Origin: Methanobacteriota archaeon
Lineage (GTDB): Archaea; Halobacteriota; Methanosarcinia; Methanosarcinales; Methanosarcinaceae
NCBI GenBank assembly: GCA_016841625.1
Contig: JAENYU010000029.1
Location: forward strand, 1,124-52,027
Length of the DNA: 50,904 nucleotides
Reading direction: 5' to 3'
The notes beneath the pieces are model-generated. The model made no database searches and was not told the origin of the DNA. It worked only from the letters and a program-made list of their open reading frames with translations. Both the position numbers and the translations under genes were made by a program. This document shows, one piece after another, positions 1 through 8,045 of the stretch; position 1 is the stretch's first letter; every line of letters begins with the position of its first letter.

Positions 1-138
1 CATGTAAGTGGTAGAGGATCATTGAACCTGTTTCTGGAATTCCACGCAGGAACATACATGGAGCAAGGCTACAAAATGCGTGCCATGTAAGTGGTAGAGG
101 ATCATTGAACCTGTTTCTGGAATTCCACGCAGGAACAT
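1..138. repeat. 55-bp direct repeat, two copies
   Basis: Positions 1-55 and 84-138 are identical, separated by a 28-bp spacer (period 83 bp). The first copy lies on the window edge, so more copies may lie to the left. Neither 55 nor 83 is a multiple of three, so this is not an in-frame protein repeat. I recognise no tRNA, IS end or CRISPR repeat in it. Nothing else is visible before the trxB stop at 267. Confidence 0.85.
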
Positions 139-266
139 GAGGCATGCTTCCGGGCTCAGGCTCGGGAGCAGAAGCTACAGCACAGAAAGGATATAATATT
201 TTATATAAGTTAGCCGGTGCTTATTTTTCAGCAATTTCCTTTTCGAGGAGCTTGCTTTCAACAAAC

Positions 267-1187
267 TTACTTTTCAATACCCTGAATATATTCATTTGCA
301 GCCGTAGCCGCCACCGCCCCATCGCTTACGGCAGTCACGAGCTGCCAGATGGTAGTGTCCCGGCAGTCCCCTATAGCGTAGATCCCCTTCTCCGAAGTTT
401 CCATCCAGCGGCCTGTTTTGATGAAACCACTTGAATCTTTTTCTACATCCACGATTTCGGTGTTCGGGTGAATGCCTATGTAGATGAAAACCCCGTTTGT
501 GAAAAGTTCCCCTGTCTCCCCGGTCTTCACGTTTTCCAGGATGACTTTTTCCACTTTCCGGACCTCGCTTCCGGTTCCCACGATTTCCCGGACAGTGGAG
601 TCCCAGATAAACTCAATGTTTGGTGCCGCAAAGGCCCGGTCCTCAAGGACTTTTACGGCTCTCGTTTCGTCCCGGCGGTGGACGACATAAACCTTTTCTG
701 CGATCTTTGAGAGGATCAGGGCATCCGTGAGGGCGGAATCCCCTCCTCCTACCACAACCACGGTCTTGTTCCGGAAAAAAGGCCCGTCACAGGTGGCGCA
801 GTAGGAAACCCCTTTGGCAATAAGTTCCTCTTCCCCGGGCACGCCCAGATGTTTCGGGTTTGCCCCGGTGGCAATGATCACAGTTCTTGCCTCAAGGTCC
901 CCGCTATCTGTCAAGACAAGCTTTTTCCCGGCTTCGGAGCGGACCGACAGGACATCCGTGATTTTAGTCTCCACACCGGCTGCAAGAGCATGTTCTTTGT
1001 ACTTCTCCATCAGTTCAAGGCCCGTGATAGAAGGAAAACCGGGATAATTTTCCACGATATCCGTAAGGGCAATCTGTCCACTTATTTCACTTCTTTCCAG
1101 GACGAGAGTCTTTAGCCCGAAACGCACTCCATAAATTCCCGCAGTAAGCCCTGCGGGCCCCCCTCCGATAATGATAAGGTCGTACAT
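267..1187 (-). CDS. trxB: thioredoxin reductase
   Basis: FAD-dependent thioredoxin-disulfide reductase of 306 aa, the usual low-molecular-weight length. It passes electrons from a pyridine nucleotide to a thioredoxin in the cytoplasm. Visible features are the N-terminal FAD-binding GGGPAG (residues 8-13), the redox-active CATC (130-133), a second Rossmann motif GGGDSA (147-152), the HRRDETRA segment (170-177) that in characterised enzymes contacts the NADPH phosphate, and a C-terminal YAIGD FAD motif. Its start lies 113 bp downstream, in transcription order, of the thioredoxin-like gene at 1300-1542, so the two are probably co-transcribed as a couple. NADPH preference is inferred from the motif only. 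Confidence 0.95.
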   Translation of the reverse strand: MYDLIIIGGGPAGLTAGIYGVRFGLKTLVLERSEISGQIALTDIVENYPGFPSITGLELMEKYKEHALAAGVETKITDVLSVRSEAGKKLVLTDSGDLEARTVIIATGANPKHLGVPGEEELIAKGVSYCATCDGPFFRNKTVVVVGGGDSALTDALILSKIAEKVYVVHRRDETRAVKVLEDRAFAAPNIEFIWDSTVREIVGTGSEVRKVEKVILENVKTGETGELFTNGVFIYIGIHPNTEIVDVEKDSSGFIKTGRWMETSEKGIYAIGDCRDTTIWQLVTAVSDGAVAATAANEYIQGIEK

Positions 1188-1299
1188 GTTTACCCCAAAA
1201 ATTAATGAAATGTTAGCCGGTAAAACGTCAGCCAGGGAAATTTTAAGGCGGCTAAAGCGCTTAAATCAGCAGATAAATGTTAAGGCGATCCAGGGATGC

Positions 1300-1542
1300 T
1301 CAGGTGATCCGGGCTATAGCCTCGGCTTTTTTTGGAAGTCCGGTAAAAGCGATTTCCCCATCGATGATGGTCGTGGGAATCCCTACTATGCCATGTTTCT
1401 CGGACATTTCCTCCCCCTCGGGCGTTTCCACATCTATTTCCTCGTACTCAAAACCGTATTCGGATTTCAGATCCTTCCAGAGCCTGCGCGCTGATGGGCA
1501 GACCGTACACCAGCTGGCATGGAGAAGCGTAACTTTGACCAT
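1300..1542 (-). CDS. thioredoxin/glutaredoxin-like small redox protein
   Basis: An 80-aa thioredoxin-fold protein with a WCTVC active site (Cys12 and Cys15) and a cis-proline motif GIPTT near residue 54. It is shorter than classical thioredoxin, similar to the archaeal glutaredoxin-like thioredoxins. A good ribosome binding site (GGGGAG) sits about 9 nt before the ATG. It is upstream of trxB on the same strand, so the simplest role is the substrate and partner of that reductase, reducing protein disulfides in the cytoplasm. The physiological target is not deducible. Confidence 0.88.
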   Translation of the reverse strand: MVKVTLLHASWCTVCPSARRLWKDLKSEYGFEYEEIDVETPEGEEMSEKHGIVGIPTTIIDGEIAFTGLPKKAEAIARIT

Positions 1543-1677
1543 TTAAATATCTCCCCGGAAAATTTCAGTCTTAACCTCATTCCTATTATTAATTTTCAGA
1601 TATTTATAAGTTGAGCGTAGACCAGGAAGCCGCCGGCTCCAAAAAGCTTTAAGCAAATAAGCCCCCTAAAAACGGCT

Positions 1678-2478
1678 ATGCTCACATTCATAGGGCTGGG
1701 CCTCTTTGATGAACATGACATTTCTTTAAAAGGACTTGAAGCTGTCAGGGCAGCCGATCTGGTCTATGCGGAGTTTTACACCTCCTGTCTAATGGGCACA
1801 ACTCCTGAAAAAATGGAGAAACTCTACGGAAAGGAAGTCCACCTCCTCTCAAGGGAAGATGTGGAACAGCAGCCTGACTGGCTTGAGGAAGCAAAGACAA
1901 AAAATGTGGTCTTCCTGACAGGCGGGGACACCATGGTCTCCACAACTCACGTGGACCTGCGCCTGAGGGCAAAAAAGCTGGACATCGAAACCCGCCTGAT
2001 CCATGGAGCCTCCATCACTTCCGCGGTCTCGGGGTTGACCGGACTCCAGAATTACCGTTTCGGGAAATCCGTAAGCATACCCCACCCGTATGAAAGCAAG
2101 CGGGGGGTCCTGGTCATTACCGAAACCCCCTACGATACCTTAAAGCAGAACTCCGAACTGGGGCTGCACACCCTTGTCTTCCTGGATATCGATAAGGACA
2201 AAGGCTATATGACCGTAAACAGAGCCCTGGAACTCCTGCTCGAGGTGGAAAAAAGGAGAGGCGAAGGCGTAATGACCCATGCAGTTGCCGTAGGAATCGC
2301 CAGGGCAGGTTCAAAACAGCCTGTGGTAAAGGCGGACTATGCGGAAGAGCTCCAAAATTTCGATTTCGGGGAAGCCCTCCACATCCTTGTCATCCCCGGC
2401 AAGCTGCACTTCCTTGAAGCCGAAGCCCTTGTGGAACTCGCTGGGGGTCCCGTGGCAATCCTGGAAGAAGCCGACTAA
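1678..2478 (+). CDS. dphB: diphthine synthase (Dph5)
   Basis: S-adenosylmethionine-dependent methyltransferase of 266 aa that trimethylates the modified histidine of elongation factor 2 during diphthamide synthesis. It has the SAM/precorrin methylase fold: N-terminal MLTFIGLGL, the GGDTMVSTTH loop (around residue 83) and the conserved ITSAVSGLTGLQNYRFG segment characteristic of Dph5. No ribosome binding site precedes the ATG; a TATA-like ATTTATAAG lies near 1610, so a leader of some 40 nt is possible. The last codons run into a 15-bp tandem repeat. The amidating enzyme of the same pathway (Dph6) is encoded 2.4 kb downstream on the same strand. Confidence 0.95.
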   Translation: MLTFIGLGLFDEHDISLKGLEAVRAADLVYAEFYTSCLMGTTPEKMEKLYGKEVHLLSREDVEQQPDWLEEAKTKNVVFLTGGDTMVSTTHVDLRLRAKKLDIETRLIHGASITSAVSGLTGLQNYRFGKSVSIPHPYESKRGVLVITETPYDTLKQNSELGLHTLVFLDIDKDKGYMTVNRALELLLEVEKRRGEGVMTHAVAVGIARAGSKQPVVKADYAEELQNFDFGEALHILVIPGKLHFLEAEALVELAGGPVAILEEAD

Positions 2479-2561
2479 GGAACGATCGACTAAGGAAAAA
2501 TCGGGCAAGGAAAGACAGAGCAAGGAAAGCCCTACTAAGGAATGACCGGGCAAGGAAAGGC
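2472..2561. repeat. 15-bp degenerate tandem repeat, six copies, at dph5 3' end
   Basis: Six consecutive 15-bp units of the form NNNN(T/C)AAGGAANNNN begin in the penultimate codon of dph5 (2472) and end at 2561, just before the next gene. The stop codon of dph5 is part of the first unit. The AAGGAA core resembles a ribosome binding site, but the array ends 35 nt before the GTG start at 2596. Confidence 0.8.
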
Positions 2562-2595
2562 TGAACGAAAAAGTGAACGAAAATAATTCCCAGAG

Positions 2596-2886
2596 GTGAT
2601 CCTGACGCCAGCGGATTTGAACGAGAAGGTCAACAGATACGAAAACATGCTGAAAAGAGCGCTTCAGAAAGCAAAATATGCCCCTATCCCCGAATCCCAC
2701 ATGTACTCCGTTGCCGAGGACTATTACACCATGGCAGAAGCTTACTATAAAGACGGGGTCTATTTCCTGGAAAAAGGGGATCCTGTAAACGCCCTGGCCT
2801 CCTTCAGCTACGGGCATGCCTGGCTCGATGCGGGAGCGAAACTCGGGGTTTTTGCTGTAGATGATGAAACACTCTTCACCATATAA
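2596..2886 (+). CDS. DUF357 family protein
   Basis: A 96-aa mostly helical archaeal protein. The motif pattern VAEDYYTMAEAYYKDG followed by GDPVNALASFSYGHAWLD is typical of DUF357, an archaea-only family of unknown function with a two-helix, TPR-like appearance. The start is GTG at 2596, preceded by CAGAG. It lies 117 bp after dph5 on the same strand and may be in its operon. No catalytic residues can be identified. The family call comes from recognition of the sequence pattern. Confidence 0.85.
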   Translation: MILTPADLNEKVNRYENMLKRALQKAKYAPIPESHMYSVAEDYYTMAEAYYKDGVYFLEKGDPVNALASFSYGHAWLDAGAKLGVFAVDDETLFTI

Positions 2887-3135
2887 ACAGGCAAAAACAG
2901 GTCACCAGAAAAACAGGTAAATTAAAGGCAGGGTATAAAACCGGATTAAAATGAAAAATTCCCCTACAGTAATAATTTTTGTGAAACAGAAATAATTATA
3001 TCCTTTACCCTATTCTTTAGGTTCTGCAGGAATATTTCCCTGAATTCAGGGATCTTCTGGACAGAAATTTTTGAAAAAACACTTGAAAAGAAACTTTTTA
3101 AGAAAACGTTTAAACGGATAATTACGGTGACATTA

Positions 3136-3516
3136 ATGAAGAACTTTCATGTGGTACTTGAAGCAGCTTGGTTGGTTAGAGATGTAAAAACGGCTGATGA
3201 CGCGATCGGGGTTGCGATTTCGGAAGCTGGAAAACGCCTGAATCCCAAACTGGATTTTGTTGAGGTCGACGTTGGAACCACCTACTGCCCGGCATGTAAC
3301 GAGCCTTTCGGCAGTGTATTCATAGCGGCAAACACCGCCCTCGTTGGACTTGTTTTTGAGATGAAGGTATTTGACGCCGAATCTGCGGAACATGCGGAGC
3401 GGATTGCAAAGTCCGTGATCGGAAAGTCTCTCAGGGACATTCCCCTGAACGTAGTCGAAGTTACGGAATTCGAAAGGTCCTCCGAAAAGGAAGAAAAACC
3501 AAAAAAGCAGGCTTGA
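3136..3516 (+). CDS. UPF0212 (DUF555) family protein
   Basis: A conserved archaeal protein of about 126 aa and unknown function. The sequence from [17 protein letters not shown] onward, the central [13 protein letters not shown] with a CxxC, and the C-terminal [12 protein letters not shown] match the family known as UPF0212. I chose ATG 3136 rather than the in-frame GTG at 3127 because family members begin with this methionine. The tail (after residue 112) is Lys/Glu-rich and unstructured. The CxxC may bind a metal, but this is inference. It stands alone, about 250 bp after the DUF357 gene, with an AT-rich promoter-like gap upstream. Confidence 0.88.
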   Translation: MKNFHVVLEAAWLVRDVKTADDAIGVAISEAGKRLNPKLDFVEVDVGTTYCPACNEPFGSVFIAANTALVGLVFEMKVFDAESAEHAERIAKSVIGKSLRDIPLNVVEVTEFERSSEKEEKPKKQA

Positions 3517-3830
3517 AATAATTCATTCTCCGGAAACCCGTACACTGAGTGAAGAGAACCGACCGGTGTGCCGCAGGCACTGCACTTACTGCGGCGCAGG
3601 TTTCCGGGAAGGTTTGAAACTTAAGGCAGGGCCTTAATCAGCAGGGATCCGGAGTAGAATTATAGCAAGCACCTAAACTGAGGAATTTTTTAAACTAAGC
3701 AATTAAACTGAGGAACTTCTTATCCTTTAAAGAACTGTACTTTATTACCTGCAATTCACCTTTTGAGATTTAGCCAGGCCAAAAAAAGCAGGGGTGGCGC
3801 CCATAACCCGCTTAAAAAGAGGACAGCTAC
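3517..3830. other. intergenic spacer with a possible 23-codon Cys-rich ORF
   Basis: No standard gene. One reading frame open from about 3455 to a TAA at 3635-3637 encodes a compact Cys/His stretch (VCRRHCTYCGAGFREG). The only ordinary start is GTG at 3566, giving 23 aa. It may be a very small metal-binding peptide or a gene remnant. The rest (3640-3800) is AT-rich and carries near-repeats of AAACTGAGGAA (around 3676 and 3706). Confidence 0.35.
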
Positions 3831-4727
3831 ATGGATAGAGTGATTTCCGTGGTCGGGCACACTGCTCTGGACTACATCGTGGACGTTGAAAGGATAGCAG
3901 GAAAAAACGAGTCATCTCCGGTTATAGATTACGAGGAGCACCCCGGCGGGGGGGCTGCCAACATCGCGGTCGCCATTGCAAGACTCGGGGGAAAATGCCA
4001 GCTCATCTCCCCTGTGGGTGCGGATTTTGAAAGTTCGGGATACGAAAGGCACCTGAAACACGCCGGCGTTGACCTATCCCGCCTTTACCGGCTCGAAGAC
4101 CAGAAGCTTTCCAAAGCCTTCATTTTCAACGACAGGGGAGACGACCAGGCCACCTACTTTTACTGGGGAGCCTCCTCGAAATTCAAGGAACTCGAACCCG
4201 AACCCGTGGATTTCGTGCACCTTGCAACAGCAGATTCCGTCTATAACGCGAAAATGGCAAAAATCGCAGGTTTCGTTTCCTTTGACCCCGGACAGGACCT
4301 GGTCACCTATTCGAAAGAGAACCTGGAGACTATCCTTGCCAATACCGATATCCTCTTCGCGAACCGGCACGAGATCAAAAGGGTCTCCGAGATGACCGGA
4401 AAAAGCTTCTCCGAACTCAAGGCCATGATCGACATCCTTGTGATCACCTATGACGCAGAGGGCAGCCGTCTCTACACCGAAGCAGGGGAATTCCCTGTCC
4501 CGGTCGTCCCCGTTACAGCCCTGGACCCCACAGGGGCGGGAGATGCCTACAGGGCAGGGTTCCTGCTCGCCTACACCAGGGGATATCCGCTTCCCACCTG
4601 CGGGAAAATCGGGGCAACCGTGGCATCCTTTGCCGTGGAGACCCGGGGCCCTCAGACCGAGCTCCCGACCTGGGAGAAAATGCAGGCCCGCTACGAAGCT
4701 CATTTCGGGAAACTGGAAAAAACCTGA
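3831..4727 (+). CDS. PfkB-family sugar/nucleoside kinase
   Basis: A 298-aa ribokinase-fold kinase that uses ATP to phosphorylate a sugar or nucleoside. The N-terminal PfkB signature is seen as HPGGGAANIAVAIARLGG (residues about 37-54), and the second signature with the catalytic base as DPTGAGDAYRAGF (about 233-245; the Asp of GAGD is the base). Length fits archaeal PfkB proteins such as the broad-specificity nucleoside kinases. The substrate cannot be set from sequence: nucleoside kinase, ribokinase and ADP-type sugar kinases remain open. The 3' end carries a duplicated AAACCTGATG. dph6 follows after 156 bp. Confidence 0.88.
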   Translation: MDRVISVVGHTALDYIVDVERIAGKNESSPVIDYEEHPGGGAANIAVAIARLGGKCQLISPVGADFESSGYERHLKHAGVDLSRLYRLEDQKLSKAFIFNDRGDDQATYFYWGASSKFKELEPEPVDFVHLATADSVYNAKMAKIAGFVSFDPGQDLVTYSKENLETILANTDILFANRHEIKRVSEMTGKSFSELKAMIDILVITYDAEGSRLYTEAGEFPVPVVPVTALDPTGAGDAYRAGFLLAYTRGYPLPTCGKIGATVASFAVETRGPQTELPTWEKMQARYEAHFGKLEKT

Positions 4728-4883
4728 TGAAACCTGATAAAACCAGATCTGAAAAACAGGCTCCTTGAAGGATTCCGAAAGCTTGCTTAAGAAGGGAAAT
4801 CTTATAAGAGCTCAAAGAATACAACCCCCATAAAAATAAAGCCCTGAATATAGAATTAATGAAAAAATAAAATGGAGATGCAG

Positions 4884-5555
4884 ATGAAATTCGCAGCACT
4901 GGTTTCCGGTGGTAAGGACTCGATCTTCGCCATCCAGAAAGCCCTCGAAGCAGGGCACGAGGTAACCTGCCTCATAAACATCATCCCTGCCAGGGATGAC
5001 TCCTATATGTACCACTCCATCAACCTGCACATGGTGGAACTTATCTCCGAAGCCTCCGAAATCCCGCTCATCCGGCAGGAGTCCAGTGGAATAAAAGAGC
5101 TTGAACTCGACGACCTGACCCTTGCCCTGAAGAAAGTTAACGTTGACGGGGTAATCGTCGGCGCCATCGAGTCCCAGTACCAGGCAAGCAGGGTGAAGAA
5201 GATCTGCGATTCCCTGGGCCTTGAGGTCTACTCCCCCCTCTGGCACCGGGACCCTGAAGAATTGCTCCAGGAGATGGTAAAAGTGCTCGAAGTCCGGATT
5301 GTCCAGGTCGCAGCCGACGGAATGGACGAGTCCTGGTTGGGCAGGCCGATCAACAGCACCTCCATCGAACAGCTGAAAGCCCTGAACCGCAGACGTATGG
5401 TCCACATGGCAGGGGAAGGCGGGGAATACGAAACCGTCGTCCTGGACGCTCCCTTCTACAAAAAGTGCATCGAAATCGTAAGAAGCGAAATCGAATGGCG
5501 GGGCGACCATGGAGTCCTGAATATCATTGAAGCAAAACTTGTAGACAAAACCTGA
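4884..5555 (+). CDS. diphthine-ammonia ligase (Dph6), PP-loop ATPase
   Basis: An ATP-pyrophosphatase of about 223 aa that amidates diphthine to diphthamide on elongation factor 2. The N-terminal PP-loop SGGKDS directly follows MKFAALV. The conserved EGGEYET near residue 178 and an SQYQASRVKKIC segment are typical of the archaeal TIGR00289/DUF71 group, to which yeast Dph6 belongs. In-frame ATGs lie at 4872, 4878 and 4884; I chose 4884 because GGAG sits 6 nt before it and family members start MKFAALVSGGKDS. The C-terminal extension of eukaryotic Dph6 is absent, as usual in archaea. With dph5 at 1678 this makes two pathway steps in one neighbourhood. Confidence 0.9.
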   Translation: MKFAALVSGGKDSIFAIQKALEAGHEVTCLINIIPARDDSYMYHSINLHMVELISEASEIPLIRQESSGIKELELDDLTLALKKVNVDGVIVGAIESQYQASRVKKICDSLGLEVYSPLWHRDPEELLQEMVKVLEVRIVQVAADGMDESWLGRPINSTSIEQLKALNRRRMVHMAGEGGEYETVVLDAPFYKKCIEIVRSEIEWRGDHGVLNIIEAKLVDKT

Positions 5556-6456
5556 TTTCAATCCCCTATTCCAAAAGCACCGGGAATCCCGGCCCGAAAC
5601 CCAGCTCTGAACCCGGGTTTTCGGGAACGTTCGCTTCCGAGACACATACTCTGCACCCTAAGAAGCCGCAGGAATATGTTTTTTCACGGAATTCAAATGA
5701 TCTCCATTTTTGATTTAAAGCCAGTTGCATCCTCTACACGCTTCAGACCTTCGCATAATTCAGGTCTTTTACATTCTTTCACATTCTTTCACCTATTTGT
5801 TTAATTTTTTATTTTTTTTCAATCAAGAAGCTTCGGTTTTGAAATACCTCCAATCTCCAGCTTTGATGATTTCCAATTTTCAGCTTGAAATCCTTTCAAT
5901 CCGAGATTTCATCCTGCATCCAGTGGTCTACGTCGGCTTAATTTCAGGACTTGAATACTCACAGGGAGGAGTTCTTATTAAAAAAATAAAAGTACTGCTG
6001 AAATTTATAAAAAAATGGCAGTATAAAACTATTATTATATATAATCAGCGATAATTTCTGTTTAGGGCATCTGAGAAAAATCTTTTCTCGTTGTAAACCT
6101 CACCCAAATCTTTACCCCCTTATTTCCACCAAATATTCAGGTGCCCACCCTCCTCCTATTTCTGAAAAGCTCTATTTCTGACAGGCTTAAAAGCTCTTAG
6201 CTTAAAAGCTCTTATTTCTGACCAGCTCTATTTCGGACAAATTTTGCGTCCATCAAATCTGGCCCGGCAAAAGATATCAAGCACAAATATATGAACACGG
6301 TTTTCCCCGGCAGCATGAAGCATGTTCAGCCCTTTCCTGTAAAGCAAGGAGTCAGGAATCGAAAAAGAGATAGAAAAAGAGATAGAAAAGATTAGAGTGG
6401 AAATAAATGAATGGGAATAAATGGAAAATTTGCAGGTTCAGGAAACCCGTATCAAA
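5556..6456. other. 900-bp AT-rich convergent spacer with short repeats
   Basis: Between the convergent dph6 and purE genes I see no credible gene. An open frame at 5725-6054 is hydrophobic and Phe/Ile-rich because the DNA is AT-rich, with no start context. At 6156-6238 are repeated CTATTTCTGA and CTTAAAAGCTC words, the latter being the core of the 16-bp array at 15798-15941. An imperfect inverted repeat (6406-6419 with 6458-6472) overlaps the last codons of purE and could help terminate it. Confidence 0.6.
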
Positions 6457-6852
6457 TTATTCCCTATTCATTAAATCCAGGATCCTTATGGCAAGGTGCG
6501 CACCGTTTGCCCCGTTGTCGACCCCCACGCTTGCGACAGGCACCCCGGGGGGCATCTGGGCTATGGAGAGAAGGGCATCAAGACCCCCCAGCTTTGCACT
6601 TACGGGAACACCTATGACCGGTTTTTTGGTTTTAGAGGCAACGACTCCGGGGAGGGCAGCCGATAAGCCTGCTATGGCGATAAAGACCTTTGCATCGGAG
6701 CCCGCAACGTAGATGTCAAGCTCATCCGGGTTACGGTGGGCGGAAATTACCCTTACTTCATATGTGTAATCGCTTTTTTCAAGAACCGAAATCGCACGGT
6801 TGGCGATTGCCCGGTCGGATTCAGAACCCATTATCAGTGAAATGTCTGCCAT
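6457..6852 (-). CDS. purE: PurE: N5-carboxyaminoimidazole ribonucleotide mutase or AIR carboxylase
   Basis: A 131-aa purine-biosynthesis enzyme making CAIR. Visible family features are MGSESDRAI at residues 8-16, the SAHRNPDEL loop, the [15 protein letters not shown] segment and [10 protein letters not shown]. It lacks the GSSSD form of the first motif common in bacterial class I enzymes. Whether it acts as mutase (with PurK) or directly carboxylates AIR with CO2 cannot be decided here; no purK is in the window. It is the last gene of the run shikimate kinase-chorismate mutase-purE, with 24 bp after the chorismate mutase stop. Confidence 0.92.
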   Translation of the reverse strand: MADISLIMGSESDRAIANRAISVLEKSDYTYEVRVISAHRNPDELDIYVAGSDAKVFIAIAGLSAALPGVVASKTKKPVIGVPVSAKLGGLDALLSIAQMPPGVPVASVGVDNGANGAHLAIRILDLMNRE

Positions 6853-6876
6853 TTTTTTACTCCTTTAAGGCCCGCT

Positions 6877-7164
6877 TCAGGGAAGGTTCCCCCTTCCGCT
6901 TAACTCTTCCTGGCGTTCGATACTCATCTGGATCAGGATCTTGAAGATCTCTTTTACGAACCCCACGTCAAGGTTAAGTTCTGTGGCGGCGTTCACGCCC
7001 CGGTTGATTACAACCTCGTTTTGCGTACGGTCATTTATGGAGGCCCCATTTATTCTTTTTGATTCCAGGACCTTTTCGGCAAGGTTGACCCTTCTGCTGA
7101 TAAGGGCCAGGATTTCCCTGTCGATTTCTTCAATTTCTTTACGGACAACTTCAAGTTCGCTCAA
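6877..7164 (-). CDS. chorismate mutase, AroQ type
   Basis: A 95-aa all-helical chorismate mutase that converts chorismate to prephenate for phenylalanine and tyrosine synthesis. The pattern VRKEIEEIDREILALISRRVNLAEKV, then a Lys in ESKR and an R-x-Q-N-E segment (DRTQNEVV), corresponds to the AroQ helix-1 and active-site residues. Its start overlaps the shikimate kinase stop by 4 nt (7161-7164), so translation is coupled. It is a stand-alone single-domain enzyme, not fused to prephenate dehydratase or dehydrogenase, which is common in methanogens. Confidence 0.93.
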   Translation of the reverse strand: MSELEVVRKEIEEIDREILALISRRVNLAEKVLESKRINGASINDRTQNEVVINRGVNAATELNLDVGFVKEIFKILIQMSIERQEELSGRGNLP

Positions 7165-8045
7165 ATGGATCCCTCGCTACTCAAATATATTGAGTCCCTG
7201 TTATTTATAGTGGTTTCTATGACCCGGCCTTCAAGCCCGCAGTTTTCCCAGGCGCTCCTGACTTCCTTCAGTTCCCCGTCGCTGACCAGGGCAGCATAGG
7301 AAGGCCCTGTCCCGGACAGGCTTACACCCTTTACCCCGCATTCCAGGGCCCGGAGCATATACTCGGTATCAAAGCCAAGCGCCCCGCAGTAGAGAAAACC
7401 GTTAAGGGTCATTGCCTGCTCATAGTCACCCCTGAGGGCAAGGTCATATGCCATTTCCACATAGGGGGCAATCAGGCGGGAACGCTTCACGTCAGTCTCC
7501 GCACTGAAGGCTTTCTTATCAGGGGCAAAGATCAGGACCTTTGACTCGTACTCTTCCCTTCGTACCAGTTCCATCTGCCTGTTGTCGGTCAACACGACTC
7601 CCCCGAAAAAGGAAGCACAGGCATCGTCAAAAGCCCCGGTCACCGTAACCCCGACTTCTTTTGCAGCCAGGACCCCCATTTTCACGATCTCAAGCGGGGG
7701 GAGGGTTTCGTCAATTGCCCTCAGCGTCGCAAGGACAGTCGCGTTTGCCGCTGCACTGCTGCTCTTGAGCCCTCCCGCTAGAGGTACCTCGCTCCGGGTC
7801 CTCACAGTGCCCCCAAGTTCAAGCCCGAAATGCCCGAGGACCAGCTCGACGCAGCGTTCGATAAGCCTGGTGTCCCCGTCAGGTAGCTCCTCGATGGAGC
7901 CGGAAATCCCGGATTTCCCTTCCGAAAGGTCCACTTCTGCAAAAGTCTTTAAGTCTATCCCGAATGCCGAACCTTTCCAGGTGGCAATCGCGTTTATGAT
8001 GGTCCCTGCTCCGGAAGCACAGGCATACCCTTCAAACGTCATCAT
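7161..8045 (-). CDS. archaeal shikimate kinase (GHMP family)
   Basis: A 294-aa GHMP-superfamily kinase that phosphorylates shikimate with ATP, replacing the unrelated bacterial AroK. The ATP-binding motif PLAGGLKSSSAAANA is at residues 88-102, and the C-terminal SLSGTGPSYAALV is the GHMP motif 3. Homoserine kinase is the main alternative in this superfamily, but the coupling to chorismate mutase and the whole-sequence pattern favour shikimate kinase. It is the first gene of the operon. The start ATG at 8045 is followed by a second Met; no strong ribosome binding site is visible. Confidence 0.92.
   Translation of the reverse strand: MMTFEGYACASGAGTIINAIATWKGSAFGIDLKTFAEVDLSEGKSGISGSIEELPDGDTRLIERCVELVLGHFGLELGGTVRTRSEVPLAGGLKSSSAAANATVLATLRAIDETLPPLEIVKMGVLAAKEVGVTVTGAFDDACASFFGGVVLTDNRQMELVRREEYESKVLIFAPDKKAFSAETDVKRSRLIAPYVEMAYDLALRGDYEQAMTLNGFLYCGALGFDTEYMLRALECGVKGVSLSGTGPSYAALVSDGELKEVRSAWENCGLEGRVIETTINNRDSIYLSSEGSI

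Noticed and set aside
1-55. tRNA-like fragment in the left repeat
   Set aside because: GTGGTAGAGGATC resembles a D arm, but no acceptor, anticodon or T arm can be built around it.
1-138. CRISPR array
   Set aside because: Repeat is 55 bp, only two copies, no cas genes, and it does not resemble known Methanosarcina repeats.
4812-5645. 277-aa minus-strand open frame opposite dph6
   Set aside because: Antisense to a clear PP-loop enzyme; composition is that of a shadow frame and no motif is seen.
5725-6054. 109-aa hydrophobic open frame in the convergent spacer
   Set aside because: Composition explained by AT-rich DNA; no ribosome binding site and no recognisable family.
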